64,000 bases of DNA from Nocardioides sp. T2.26MG-1 (GTDB lineage: Bacteria > Actinomycetota > Actinomycetes > Propionibacteriales > Nocardioidaceae), in NCBI RefSeq assembly GCF_950101795.1, contig NZ_CATNLZ010000001.1:751382-815381 (forward strand). Direction: 5' to 3'. A program made the translations under genes and the position numbers. Below are positions 57,523 through 64,000 of the stretch, piece by piece. The notes beneath the pieces were generated by a model that worked only from the letters and a program-made list of their open reading frames with translations, ran no database searches and was not told the origin of the DNA. Every line of letters begins with the position of its first letter. Within the stretch, counting starts at the first letter, position 1.

Positions 57523-59658
57523 TCAGACCTTGAAGGCGCTCACCAGCTCCGCGAGCCGCGACACGGTCTGCCCGAGGTCGTCGGTGGCACGCGACGACTC
57601 GTCGACGGCGACCCGGGTCTGCTCCATCGTGGCCTCGACCTCCCCCAGGCTGTCGAAGATCTGCCCGCTGCCCGCGGCCGCGGACGCGACGTTGTGCGAC
57701 ATCTCGTTCGTGGTCGCGGTCTGCTCCTCGACGGCCGCCGCGATGGCGGTCTGGAACCCGTCGACCCGGCCGATGGTCTCGGTGATCGCGTTGATCGCCT
57801 GCACCGCGCTGTCGGTGTCGCCCTTGATGGCGGCGACCCGCGACGCGACCTCCTCGGTCGCGCGGGCGGTCTGGCTCGCGAGCTCCTTGACCTCGCCGGC
57901 GACGACCGCGAAGCCGCGCCCCGCCTCGCCCGCGCGGGCCGCCTCGATGGTCGCGTTGAGCGCGAGCAGGTTGGTCTGGCCGGCGATCGTGGCGATCACG
58001 TCGACCACCTCGGCGATCCGCGCCGAGGACTCGCTCAGCGTGCGCATCACGCCCTCGACGTCGCCGGCGAGGCCGACGCTCTCGCGGGCCACGACCGCTG
58101 CCTCCTGTGCGCTGCCGGAGATCTCCCGGATCGAGGCCGACATCTCCTCCGAGCCCACGGACAGGGTCTGCACGTGCTCGGTGACCTCACCGGCGGACGC
58201 GGCCGCTGCGACCGACAGCCGGGTGGCGGCGTCGGCGCTCACGATCAGGTCCTGGCGCACGCCGCTGAGCCGGTGGCTGGCGTCGTCGACGCGGCCGGCC
58301 TCGGTGCTGATCTCCTCGAGCAGGTCGTGGAGCCGGCGTACGGCGAGGTTGAGCGCGCGGCTCATCGTGCCGATCTCGTCGCCGCCGTCCTCGGGCACCG
58401 ACACGGTCAGGTCACGCTCGGCGAGCCCGCTCATCGCTGCGGTGAGGCGGCCCATCCGCCGCGACATCCGGGTCGCGACCGCCCACGCCGCCAGGGCGCC
58501 GACGATCGCGAGCACGACCGCGACGATCACGAAGACCCTCAGCATCGTGGACCGTCCGTCGGCCAGCGCCTGGCTGGCGGCGGCGAAGTCCGGGCCGTAG
58601 GCCGTGACGACGATCGCCCAGCCGTACGCCGCGTACGACCCGACGTACACGGTGCTGTCCGCCGCGGGTGCGCCGCCGGTGCCGGGCAGGCGGTAGCCGG
58701 CGGCCGCCAGCCGGCCGGCCTCGAGCTCGGCGGCCCGGGTCAGGGTCTCCTCCACCCAGGGCTTGCCGTCGGCGTCCTCGCCCTCGAGCGTGGAGCCGAC
58801 GGAGTCCGGGTCGCTGGACGCGACCACGCGGCCGCGGTCCGCGGCCGCGGTGCTGACGATCGAGACCGTGCCGTGCTCCCCGATCCTGGTCTCGGCGAGC
58901 GCGCCGCTGAGCGCCGCGATCGCCTGGGCCTGGGGGACGCCGACGAACAGCGCGCCGACCACCCGCCCGTTCGCGTCGCGGATCGGGTCGTAGGCCGTGA
59001 CGTTCCAGGTGTCGACGACCTTGGCGATGCCGCGGTAGGGCTTGCCGGAGCGGATCGCGGCCGCGACGGGGTTCGGGTTGCCGGCTTCGTCGGCGGCCGG
59101 GATGTAGGTGCCGATCGCCCGCATGCCGTCCGCGGTCTCGACCGTGGTCGCGACCCGCAGCAGGTCGCCGCGCTCGTTCATCCGCTGGAAGACGGTCACG
59201 GCGCCGCCCACGACCTTGGTGATGTCGTCCACGACCGGCGTCGCGATGTCGAGGTCCTTGTTCTGCCCCAGCCAGGTGCCGCCGACGGTCGCGGCGGGCA
59301 GGCGCACCTTCGTGGCCTCGCCGCTGACCTGGTCGACGGCGTCCCACGTGACGGCGCGTCCCGCGTCGAGCCGCAGACCGCCGTCGCGGCGTACGACCGA
59401 GGTCGCGACGGTCATCCCGCGGTCCTGGGCCTCCTGCACCGACTCGCCGACCGCGGCCACCAGGGTGCCGATGCCGGCGGTCACGTGGGTGAGGTCGGAG
59501 GCCGTGAGCTCGTCGATGCGGCGGTCGGCATCCCCGGTGAACCGGGTGGTCTGCCAGGCCCCGACACCGACGAGGACCGCGGCCGTCAGCACCACGCTGC
59601 CCGTCCCGAGAGCAATGAGGCGGTGGCGCAGCTGCCAGGAGCGTGCGCGAAGGTTCAT
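57523..59658 (-). CDS. Methyl-accepting chemotaxis protein with Cache sensor
   Basis: 711 residues. First membrane helix about residues 13-33 ([22 protein letters not shown]), then an extracytoplasmic Cache3/Cache2-like sensor to about 370, with the conserved [21 protein letters not shown] second helix ([20 protein letters not shown]) is followed by HAMP and a coiled-coil signalling domain. That domain has the hairpin tip [20 protein letters not shown] and [20 protein letters not shown], which binds CheA/CheW. No che genes are in the window. It follows alkB by 79 bp on the same strand, so an alkane-linked receptor is plausible. Confidence 0.94.
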   Translation of the reverse strand: MNLRARSWQLRHRLIALGTGSVVLTAAVLVGVGAWQTTRFTGDADRRIDELTASDLTHVTAGIGTLVAAVGESVQEAQDRGMTVATSVVRRDGGLRLDAGRAVTWDAVDQVSGEATKVRLPAATVGGTWLGQNKDLDIATPVVDDITKVVGGAVTVFQRMNERGDLLRVATTVETADGMRAIGTYIPAADEAGNPNPVAAAIRSGKPYRGIAKVVDTWNVTAYDPIRDANGRVVGALFVGVPQAQAIAALSGALAETRIGEHGTVSIVSTAAADRGRVVASSDPDSVGSTLEGEDADGKPWVEETLTRAAELEAGRLAAAGYRLPGTGGAPAADSTVYVGSYAAYGWAIVVTAYGPDFAAASQALADGRSTMLRVFVIVAVVLAIVGALAAWAVATRMSRRMGRLTAAMSGLAERDLTVSVPEDGGDEIGTMSRALNLAVRRLHDLLEEISTEAGRVDDASHRLSGVRQDLIVSADAATRLSVAAAASAGEVTEHVQTLSVGSEEMSASIREISGSAQEAAVVARESVGLAGDVEGVMRTLSESSARIAEVVDVIATIAGQTNLLALNATIEAARAGEAGRGFAVVAGEVKELASQTARATEEVASRVAAIKGDTDSAVQAINAITETIGRVDGFQTAIAAAVEEQTATTNEMSHNVASAAAGSGQIFDSLGEVEATMEQTRVAVDESSRATDDLGQTVSRLAELVSAFKV

Positions 59659-59737
59659 AGGCTTCCCAACGGCTGCGCACACCTCGACCTGAGGGCACCT
59701 CAGGTAAAGCCTGGCCCAGGGTGACGCTCGTCCCGCG

Positions 59738-61162
59738 TCAGGCGTTCGCCTCGCTGAGCGGCACGAAGTCGACCTTCTCGCGGACGCCGCAGTCCGGGCA
59801 GCACCAGCTGTCGGGGATGTCGGCCCAGGCGGTGCCGGCCGCAAACCCCTCGTGCTCGTCGCCGGCCGCAACCTCGTAGGTGTAGCCACAGCCCGGGCAC
59901 CGGGCGGCGAGCACCTCGTCGACGACAACCGGCTGGCCGTCCGCACCGGTGGTCGGGCCGGCGGCGACGTCGACCGCCGGGGACGGGTACTTCGCGAGGA
60001 TCTTGTCGCGCTTGCGCGGGCTGAGGTTGGCCCGGGACAGGTCGCCGTGGAAGTGGGCCAGCACCCGCGGGTCCATCACCCGCCGCCAGATCGCAGGGAC
60101 GATCGCGAGCACGATCATGCCGGCGTACCCCGTCGGCAGCACCGGCGACTCCTCGAAGTCCCGCAGCGCCTGGTAGCGCCGGGTCGGGTTCGCGTGGTGG
60201 TCGCTGTGCCGCTGCAGGTGGTAGAGCAGCACGTTGGTGGCGATGTTGTTGGAGTTCCACGAGTGCGTCGGGTCGACCCGCTCGTAGCGCTGCCGCTCGC
60301 CGACCCCGACCTTCTGGCGGAGCATGCCGTAGTGCTCCATGTAGTTGACGACCTCGAGCAGCGAGAAGCCGACGACCGCCTGGATCACCAGGTAGGGCAG
60401 CAGCCCGATGCCCAGCCAGGCGACCAGCCCGCCCCAGAGCATCGCCGACATCAGCCAGGCGTTGAGCACGTCGTTGCCGATCCGGAACGGGTGCTGGCTC
60501 TTGCGGGCGTAGCGGCGCTTCTCGATCCGCCAGGCCGACTTGAGGGAGCCCCAGACCGTGCGCGGCCAGAACTGGTAGAAGTTCTCGCCCACCCGGGAGG
60601 AGGCCGGGTCCTCCGGCGTCGCGACCCGCACGTGGTGGCCGCGGTTGTGCTCGATGTAGAAGTGCCCGTAGAAGCTCTGCGCGAGCGCGATCTTGGAGAG
60701 CCAGCGCTCGTTGGCCTCCCGCTTGTGCCCCAGCTCGTGGGCGGTGTTGATGCCGATGCCGCCGATGCAGCCGATCGAGACGGCCAGGCCCACCTTGTCG
60801 ATCGTCGCCAGGTCGGCGCCGCCGCCGATCAGCCACATCGCGCCGACGAACCCGGCGTACTGGATCGGCAGGAACAGGTAGGTGATCCAGCGGTAGTAGC
60901 GGTCGTTCTCCAGCGCCTCGATCACGTCGTCGGGCGGGTTGGAGCGGTCGAGGCCGGCGATCAGGTCGATGGCCGGGACCACGACCAGGATCACGAACGG
61001 CCCGATCCAGAACCACACCCCCCAGCCGGTGGCGGCCCAGAGCCCGAAGCCGATGAAGGCCAGCGACGGCACCACCAGCCCGATCAGCCAGAGGTAGCGC
61101 TTCTTGTCCTTCCAGGCGTCCGTGGACCCGTCCGGGACGGTGCTGTGGGGGATGGCGGTCAT
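59738..61162 (-). CDS. alkB: Alkane 1-monooxygenase fused to rubredoxin
   Basis: 474 residues. The membrane diiron hydroxylase has six helices and three His boxes, HELGH (142-146), EHNRGHH (171-177) and HSDHH (about 325), plus NYMEHYG. A linker leads to a C-terminal rubredoxin with [10 protein letters not shown] and WCCPDCGV holding Fe by four Cys. It hydroxylates the terminal carbon of n-alkanes; the fused rubredoxin delivers electrons from a reductase encoded elsewhere. Such fusions are known in actinobacteria. A TTGACA word and GTCTAGAC palindrome lie upstream. Confidence 0.96.
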   Translation of the reverse strand: MTAIPHSTVPDGSTDAWKDKKRYLWLIGLVVPSLAFIGFGLWAATGWGVWFWIGPFVILVVVPAIDLIAGLDRSNPPDDVIEALENDRYYRWITYLFLPIQYAGFVGAMWLIGGGADLATIDKVGLAVSIGCIGGIGINTAHELGHKREANERWLSKIALAQSFYGHFYIEHNRGHHVRVATPEDPASSRVGENFYQFWPRTVWGSLKSAWRIEKRRYARKSQHPFRIGNDVLNAWLMSAMLWGGLVAWLGIGLLPYLVIQAVVGFSLLEVVNYMEHYGMLRQKVGVGERQRYERVDPTHSWNSNNIATNVLLYHLQRHSDHHANPTRRYQALRDFEESPVLPTGYAGMIVLAIVPAIWRRVMDPRVLAHFHGDLSRANLSPRKRDKILAKYPSPAVDVAAGPTTGADGQPVVVDEVLAARCPGCGYTYEVAAGDEHEGFAAGTAWADIPDSWCCPDCGVREKVDFVPLSEANA

Positions 61163-61225
61163 GGGCTTGGCCTCCTGCGGTGACGGCGGTCACGTCCGTG
61201 GGTTTACAGAACTCTACGAAATGTC

Positions 61226-61241
61226 AACCGTCTAGACAAGA
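61226..61241 (-). promoter_or_regulatory. Possible alkB promoter with GTCTAGAC palindrome
   Basis: On the minus strand GTCTAGAC is followed by GGTTGACA, giving a -35-like TTGACA about 65 bases before ATG 61162. A matching -10 is not clear (TAAACC at 15 bases is the nearest). GTCTAGAC is a self-complementary 8-mer that could be part of an operator. Confidence 0.35.
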
Positions 61242-61349
61242 GGGTGCACGAATGTTCACTGGATTTCGATGCCCGCGCGAAGGTTCGCCTCGGTTGCTGC
61301 AGGCGTGGGTGATCTGGAGGGTCGGCAGCCTCCCGGTGGCGCAGGAGCG

Positions 61350-61406
61350 TTGTCGTTTGGTCCCCAACGACAACATGGAAGCGCTCCCAGCTGCCGTCTG
61401 TGACCA
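61350..61406 (+). repeat. 57-bp two-part element, copy 2
   Basis: The head TTGTCGTTTGGTCCCCAAC extends to a near-perfect 24-bp palindrome (TTGTCGTT ... AACGACAA). The tail GCTGCCGTCTGTGACCA begins 40 bases after the head begins, exactly as at 4462-4518. It lies between alkB (start at 61162) and the end of the ABC permease gene. Confidence 0.75.
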
Positions 61407-61447
61407 TCCCCGACCCTCCGCCTGTCTGACCCCTCGGGCGGCGAAAG

Positions 61448-62221
61448 CTAGGCGTTCTCGCGACGGAAGGTCGCGGTGCCCCACCAGGCGCCGAGGGCGG
61501 CGAGCACGACCGCCCATACCGAGCCCCACAGGACGGACGAGGTCGCCAGGTCGCCGGCGAACCCGTCACGCACCGCGTCGACGATGTAGCGGAACGGCAT
61601 GAAGTCGCTGATGTTCCTGAGCCAGCCGGGCCCGAGGGTCATCGGCAGCAGGATCCCGCTGAGCAGCAGCACCGGCATCATCACGATGTTGATGACCGGC
61701 GCCATCACGTCCTCGCTCTTCGTCGTGAGCGCGAGCGCGTTGGACGCCGCCGCACAGGCCCCGCCGATGACCAGCGTCAGCAGCACGCCGAGCACGATGC
61801 CGGCGAACGAGCCGCGCATCCCCATGGCCAGGCCGAGCACGACCAGGATCACCGCCTGCACGAACAGCTGGATCACGTCGCGCGCGAGCCGGCCGACGAG
61901 CAGTGCCGACCGGTTGGCGGGGGTGACCCGCTCGGCCTCGATCACGCCCTCACGCCACTCCCCGATCAGCCCGAAGCCCGCGAAGAACGCCCCGAACATG
62001 CCCAGCTGCACGAGCAGGCCGGGCACCAGGAAGGTGTAGGCGTTGTCGGTGCCGGTGTCGAACGAGGCGACCAGGGGCTTGAGCAGCGGCCCGAACAGCA
62101 ACAGGTAGAGCACCGGCTGCATGATCCCGATCAGCACCCAGGCGGGGTTGCGCAGGTTCATCCGGATCTGGCGGCGGAAGACGATCGAGCTCTCGCGGAC
62201 GAAGCTGGTGCCGGCGTTCAT
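61448..62221 (-). CDS. ABC-2 type permease (DrrB-like)
   Basis: 257 residues with six predicted membrane helices. RQIRMNLRNPAWVLIGIMQPVLYLLLFG is the usual DrrB front, and GLIGEWREGVIEAERVTPANRSALLVGRL contains the EAA-like cytoplasmic loop for ATPase contact. SNALALTTKSEDVMAPVINIVMMP and LLSGILLP are also family marks. With the ATPase encoded just upstream (4-bp ATGA overlap) it forms a drug- or lipid-exporting ABC pump. Confidence 0.93.
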   Translation of the reverse strand: MNAGTSFVRESSIVFRRQIRMNLRNPAWVLIGIMQPVLYLLLFGPLLKPLVASFDTGTDNAYTFLVPGLLVQLGMFGAFFAGFGLIGEWREGVIEAERVTPANRSALLVGRLARDVIQLFVQAVILVVLGLAMGMRGSFAGIVLGVLLTLVIGGACAAASNALALTTKSEDVMAPVINIVMMPVLLLSGILLPMTLGPGWLRNISDFMPFRYIVDAVRDGFAGDLATSSVLWGSVWAVVLAALGAWWGTATFRRENA

Positions 62222-63234
62222 GCCAGGACCTCCTCGGGCTGGTTGGGGGCGTCGGCCGAGTCGGCATCGCGCAGCGACCGGCCCGTGAGGGAGAGGAAGA
62301 CGTCGTCGAGGGTCGGGCGGATCACCTCGATGGAGTCGAGCTCGACCCCGGCGTTGTCGAGGTCGCGCAGCAGACCGGGTACGACGCGGCCGGCCCGCTG
62401 GACCCGGGCCCGGACGTGGTGGCCGTCGGTCTCCACCCCGTCGACCCCGCCCGCGCCGTGCACGAGGGCGCCGAGGCGCGCCGCGGCGACCGCGACCTGG
62501 TCGTCCGCGGCGACCTCGAGGTCGACCAGGTCGCCAGCGACCTGGGCCTTGAGGTTGTCGGAGGTGTCGGAGGCGACGATCCGGCCCTGGTCGATGATCA
62601 CGATCCGGTCGGCGAGCACGTCGGCCTCGTCGAGGTAGTGGGTGGTGAGGAACACCGTCGCCCCGAGCCGGGTGCGCAGGCCCTGGATGTGCTCCCACAG
62701 GTTGGCCCGCGCCTGCGGGTCCAGGCCGGTGGTCGGCTCGTCGAGGAAGACCAGCCGGGGGTCGTGGATCAGCCCCATCACCACGTCGAGGCGGCGCTTC
62801 TGCCCGCCGGACATGTTCTTGGGCATCCGCTTCCAGAGCCCGTCGAGCTGCAGCTGGGCGAACAGCTCCTGGCCGCGGCGTACGGCGTCGGCGCGCGACA
62901 TCCCGTAGAGCATGCCGTGGTCGACGACCTCGTCCCCGGCGTAGGCGCCGGAGAACGTCGCCCCCACCTGCGAGACGTAGCCGATGCTGCGGCGCACCTG
63001 GACCGACTCGGTGACCACGTCGTGCCCGGCCACGGTGGCGGTGCCGGCGGTCGGCCTGAGCAGGGTGGTGAGCATCCGGAGCGTGGTGGTCTTGCCCGCG
63101 CCGTTGGGGCCGAGGAAGCCGACCACCTCGCCCTCGTGGACGTCCAGGTCGACGCCGTCGACGGCCCGGACCTCCTTGGTGTTCTTGCCGCGCCCCGTGT
63201 GGAACGTCTGCACGAGTCCTCGTGCCTGGATCAT
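62218..63234 (-). CDS. ABC exporter ATPase (DrrA-like, daunorubicin-resistance family)
   Basis: 338 residues. Walker A GPNGAGKTTTLRML near residue 43, Q-loop SQVGATFSG, signature NMSGGQKRRLDVVMGL, Walker B RLVFLDEPTTGLDPQARANLW, and switch His TTHYLDEADVLADR. A C-terminal DrrA-type extension (VEVIRPTLDDVFLSLTGR-like end) follows. ATG 63234 is chosen because of the GGGAGA ribosome site just upstream. Two tandem palindromes lie 17 and 37 bp before the start. It pairs with the permease gene. Confidence 0.94.
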   Translation of the reverse strand: MIQARGLVQTFHTGRGKNTKEVRAVDGVDLDVHEGEVVGFLGPNGAGKTTTLRMLTTLLRPTAGTATVAGHDVVTESVQVRRSIGYVSQVGATFSGAYAGDEVVDHGMLYGMSRADAVRRGQELFAQLQLDGLWKRMPKNMSGGQKRRLDVVMGLIHDPRLVFLDEPTTGLDPQARANLWEHIQGLRTRLGATVFLTTHYLDEADVLADRIVIIDQGRIVASDTSDNLKAQVAGDLVDLEVAADDQVAVAAARLGALVHGAGGVDGVETDGHHVRARVQRAGRVVPGLLRDLDNAGVELDSIEVIRPTLDDVFLSLTGRSLRDADSADAPNQPEEVLA

Positions 63235-63248
63235 GGGGATCTCCCTCG

Positions 63249-63264
63249 TGTTCAAGTTTGAACA
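63249..63264. promoter_or_regulatory. Operator box 1 of the ABC exporter
   Basis: TGTTCAA-GT-TTGAACA, perfect 7-bp arms. It is repeated at 63269-63284, offset by exactly 20 bp. Confidence 0.8.
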
Positions 63265-63268
63265 TCAG

Positions 63269-63284
63269 TGTTCAACGTTGAAGA
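63269..63284. promoter_or_regulatory. Operator box 2 of the ABC exporter
   Basis: TGTTCAA-CG-TTGAAGA, identical core TTCAA-NN-TTGAA. The 20-bp offset places both boxes on one face of the helix, as for dimer pairs of a TetR-type repressor. No regulator gene is adjacent within the window. Confidence 0.8.
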
Positions 63285-63355
63285 GTCATCGTCAAGTCGC
63301 GCCCGGGGGACAGACCTCCGGACGCGCCGCGACTCATCGGTCGGTCGGGCTCGGC

Positions 63356-64000
63356 TCAGCTCCAGGTCACGGCCGCACGCTCGCGCCAGTCCGCCTCGAG
63401 CCCGGGCCGCGGGGTCCGGTTCCAGAGTGCGAGGTAGAGGTGCACCGCGGTCCCGTCCAGCTCCCAGTCGCCCTCCTCCGCGTCGCCACGGTGCCGGGTC
63501 GTCACCGCGGGCCGGGGCCCGAGCTCGACCTCCCACCAGTCGGCGACGTCGTCGGGTGCGACCACGAGCACGGCGTCCTCCTCGCAGCGCAGCCGCGACC
63601 GTGGCCGGGTGAGGAAGCCGCCGAGCAGCTCGTCGATGCCGTCGGCGGCGAGGTCGGTCTCGATCCAGGTCTCCGCCGCGTCCGGGGGGCGACCGAGCGC
63701 GGCCGCGAGGGCGTCGACGGCGTGGACGGTCGTCTCGTGGCACTGCCGCCGGGCCCAGAACTCCCGCGGTGCCGGGGCGTCGTGGAGGAAGACCAGGGCG
63801 TCCAGGTCGGCGGGCGCACGGGTCAGCGCCTCCGCGAGCGCGACCGCGCCGTCCCGCAGCCACTCCAGCGGGTCGGGCTCGGCGCGACCGGCCGCCTCGA
63901 ACGCATCCGGGTCGACGTCCCGCTCGCCGCGCACGATCGCGGCGGCCCAGCGGTGCACCATGCCCTGGTGGGCGACCAGGTCGCGCACGGTCCAGTCGGG
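63356..64000 (-). CDS. Maleylpyruvate isomerase N-domain (mycothiol-type, TIGR03083-like) protein, N-terminus outside window
   Basis: About 214 residues are visible to the right edge; the true start is beyond it, since DWTVRDLVAHQGMVHRWAAA at the edge is normally preceded by a few dozen residues. The fold is DinB-like: the first helix has DLVAHQGMVHRW, a second conserved patch is FWARRQCHETTVHAVDALAAALG with the metal-binding His, and the C-terminal domain is SCP2-like (LDGTAVHLYLALWNRTP). These proteins bind mycothiol or a metal in actinobacteria. The substrate is unknown. Confidence 0.85.
   Translation of the reverse strand, partial: PDWTVRDLVAHQGMVHRWAAAIVRGERDVDPDAFEAAGRAEPDPLEWLRDGAVALAEALTRAPADLDALVFLHDAPAPREFWARRQCHETTVHAVDALAAALGRPPDAAETWIETDLAADGIDELLGGFLTRPRSRLRCEEDAVLVVAPDDVADWWEVELGPRPAVTTRHRGDAEEGDWELDGTAVHLYLALWNRTPRPGLEADWRERAAVTWS

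Overview
The window reads as chromosome of a high-GC actinobacterium. Lineage signs are GC-rich third codon positions, frequent GTG starts, a mycothiol-type (TIGR03083-like) protein, an Rv1264-like adenylate cyclase, DUF5926, and many genes whose -10 box TANNNT ends only 6-7 bases before the start codon (leaderless transcription). The gene set and the short palindromic repeats resemble Nocardioides or another Nocardioidaceae, but that is an inference. I see no rRNA, tRNA, CRISPR array, prophage or insertion sequence.

Layout. 1-4.4 kb: a VOC protein, larB-larC (nickel-pincer cofactor) with a GDT1-type transporter gene, and arginine deiminase. 4.4-7.0 kb: a repeat-bearing intergenic region, a one-domain cyclic-nucleotide-binding protein overlapped by a class III cyclase, and an ATP-grasp protein. 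7.2-11 kb: DUF5926/SEC-C protein, glycerophosphodiesterase, VOC protein, AAA ATPase and a small unknown protein. 11.1-16 kb: Fpg/Nei glycosylase, a yybP-ykoY-type Mn riboswitch before a GDT1 exporter and a frameshifted CDF transporter, rhodanese, lipoprotein, aat and an EcsC-like protein. 16-24.4 kb: sulfotransferase-like protein, a leucine-catabolism block (methylcrotonyl-CoA carboxylase-type subunits and HMG-CoA lyase), then metY-metX. 24.5-30.3 kb: secreted VWA/HYR protein, a 54-residue Cys-rich protein and an MMPL transporter, divergent from thioredoxin-DUF302-CsoR-family genes, and a TetR gene. 30.3-40 kb: SWIM protein and SNF2 helicase, glutathione peroxidase, MFS exporter, DapB-like dehydrogenase, and a RecQ helicase fused to a phosphoribosyltransferase domain. 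40-51.3 kb: secreted protein, a decayed VWA gene, phosphosulfolactate phosphatase-like protein, M13 and M15 peptidases, quinone oxidoreductase, purU, a tandem pair of about 60-residue unknown proteins, VOC, MFS and a diiron protein. 51.3-57.5 kb: YhgE/Pip protein, a frameshifted MMPL and two TetR genes. 57.5-64 kb: chemoreceptor, AlkB-rubredoxin fusion, a DrrAB-like ABC exporter and a partial mycothiol-type protein.

How the parts connect. An 18-bp inverted repeat, GGTTA-N8-TAACC, occurs both at the start of the carboxylase operon and in front of the TetR gene 8 kb away, which suggests that regulator controls leucine or acyl-CoA catabolism. Two CsoR-type boxes lie between the MMPL gene and the thioredoxin/DUF302/regulator operon, whose regulator keeps two Cys but lacks the copper-ligand His, like persulfide sensors. 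Other palindromes overlap the -10 boxes of the DapB-like and second MMPL genes and precede the ABC exporter. A 57-bp element with fixed internal spacing recurs at 4.46 kb and 61.35 kb, near the cyclic-nucleotide module and alkB. Two transporter genes (CDF at 12.8 kb, MMPL at 54.2 kb) carry single-base frameshifts that could be real or assembly errors.
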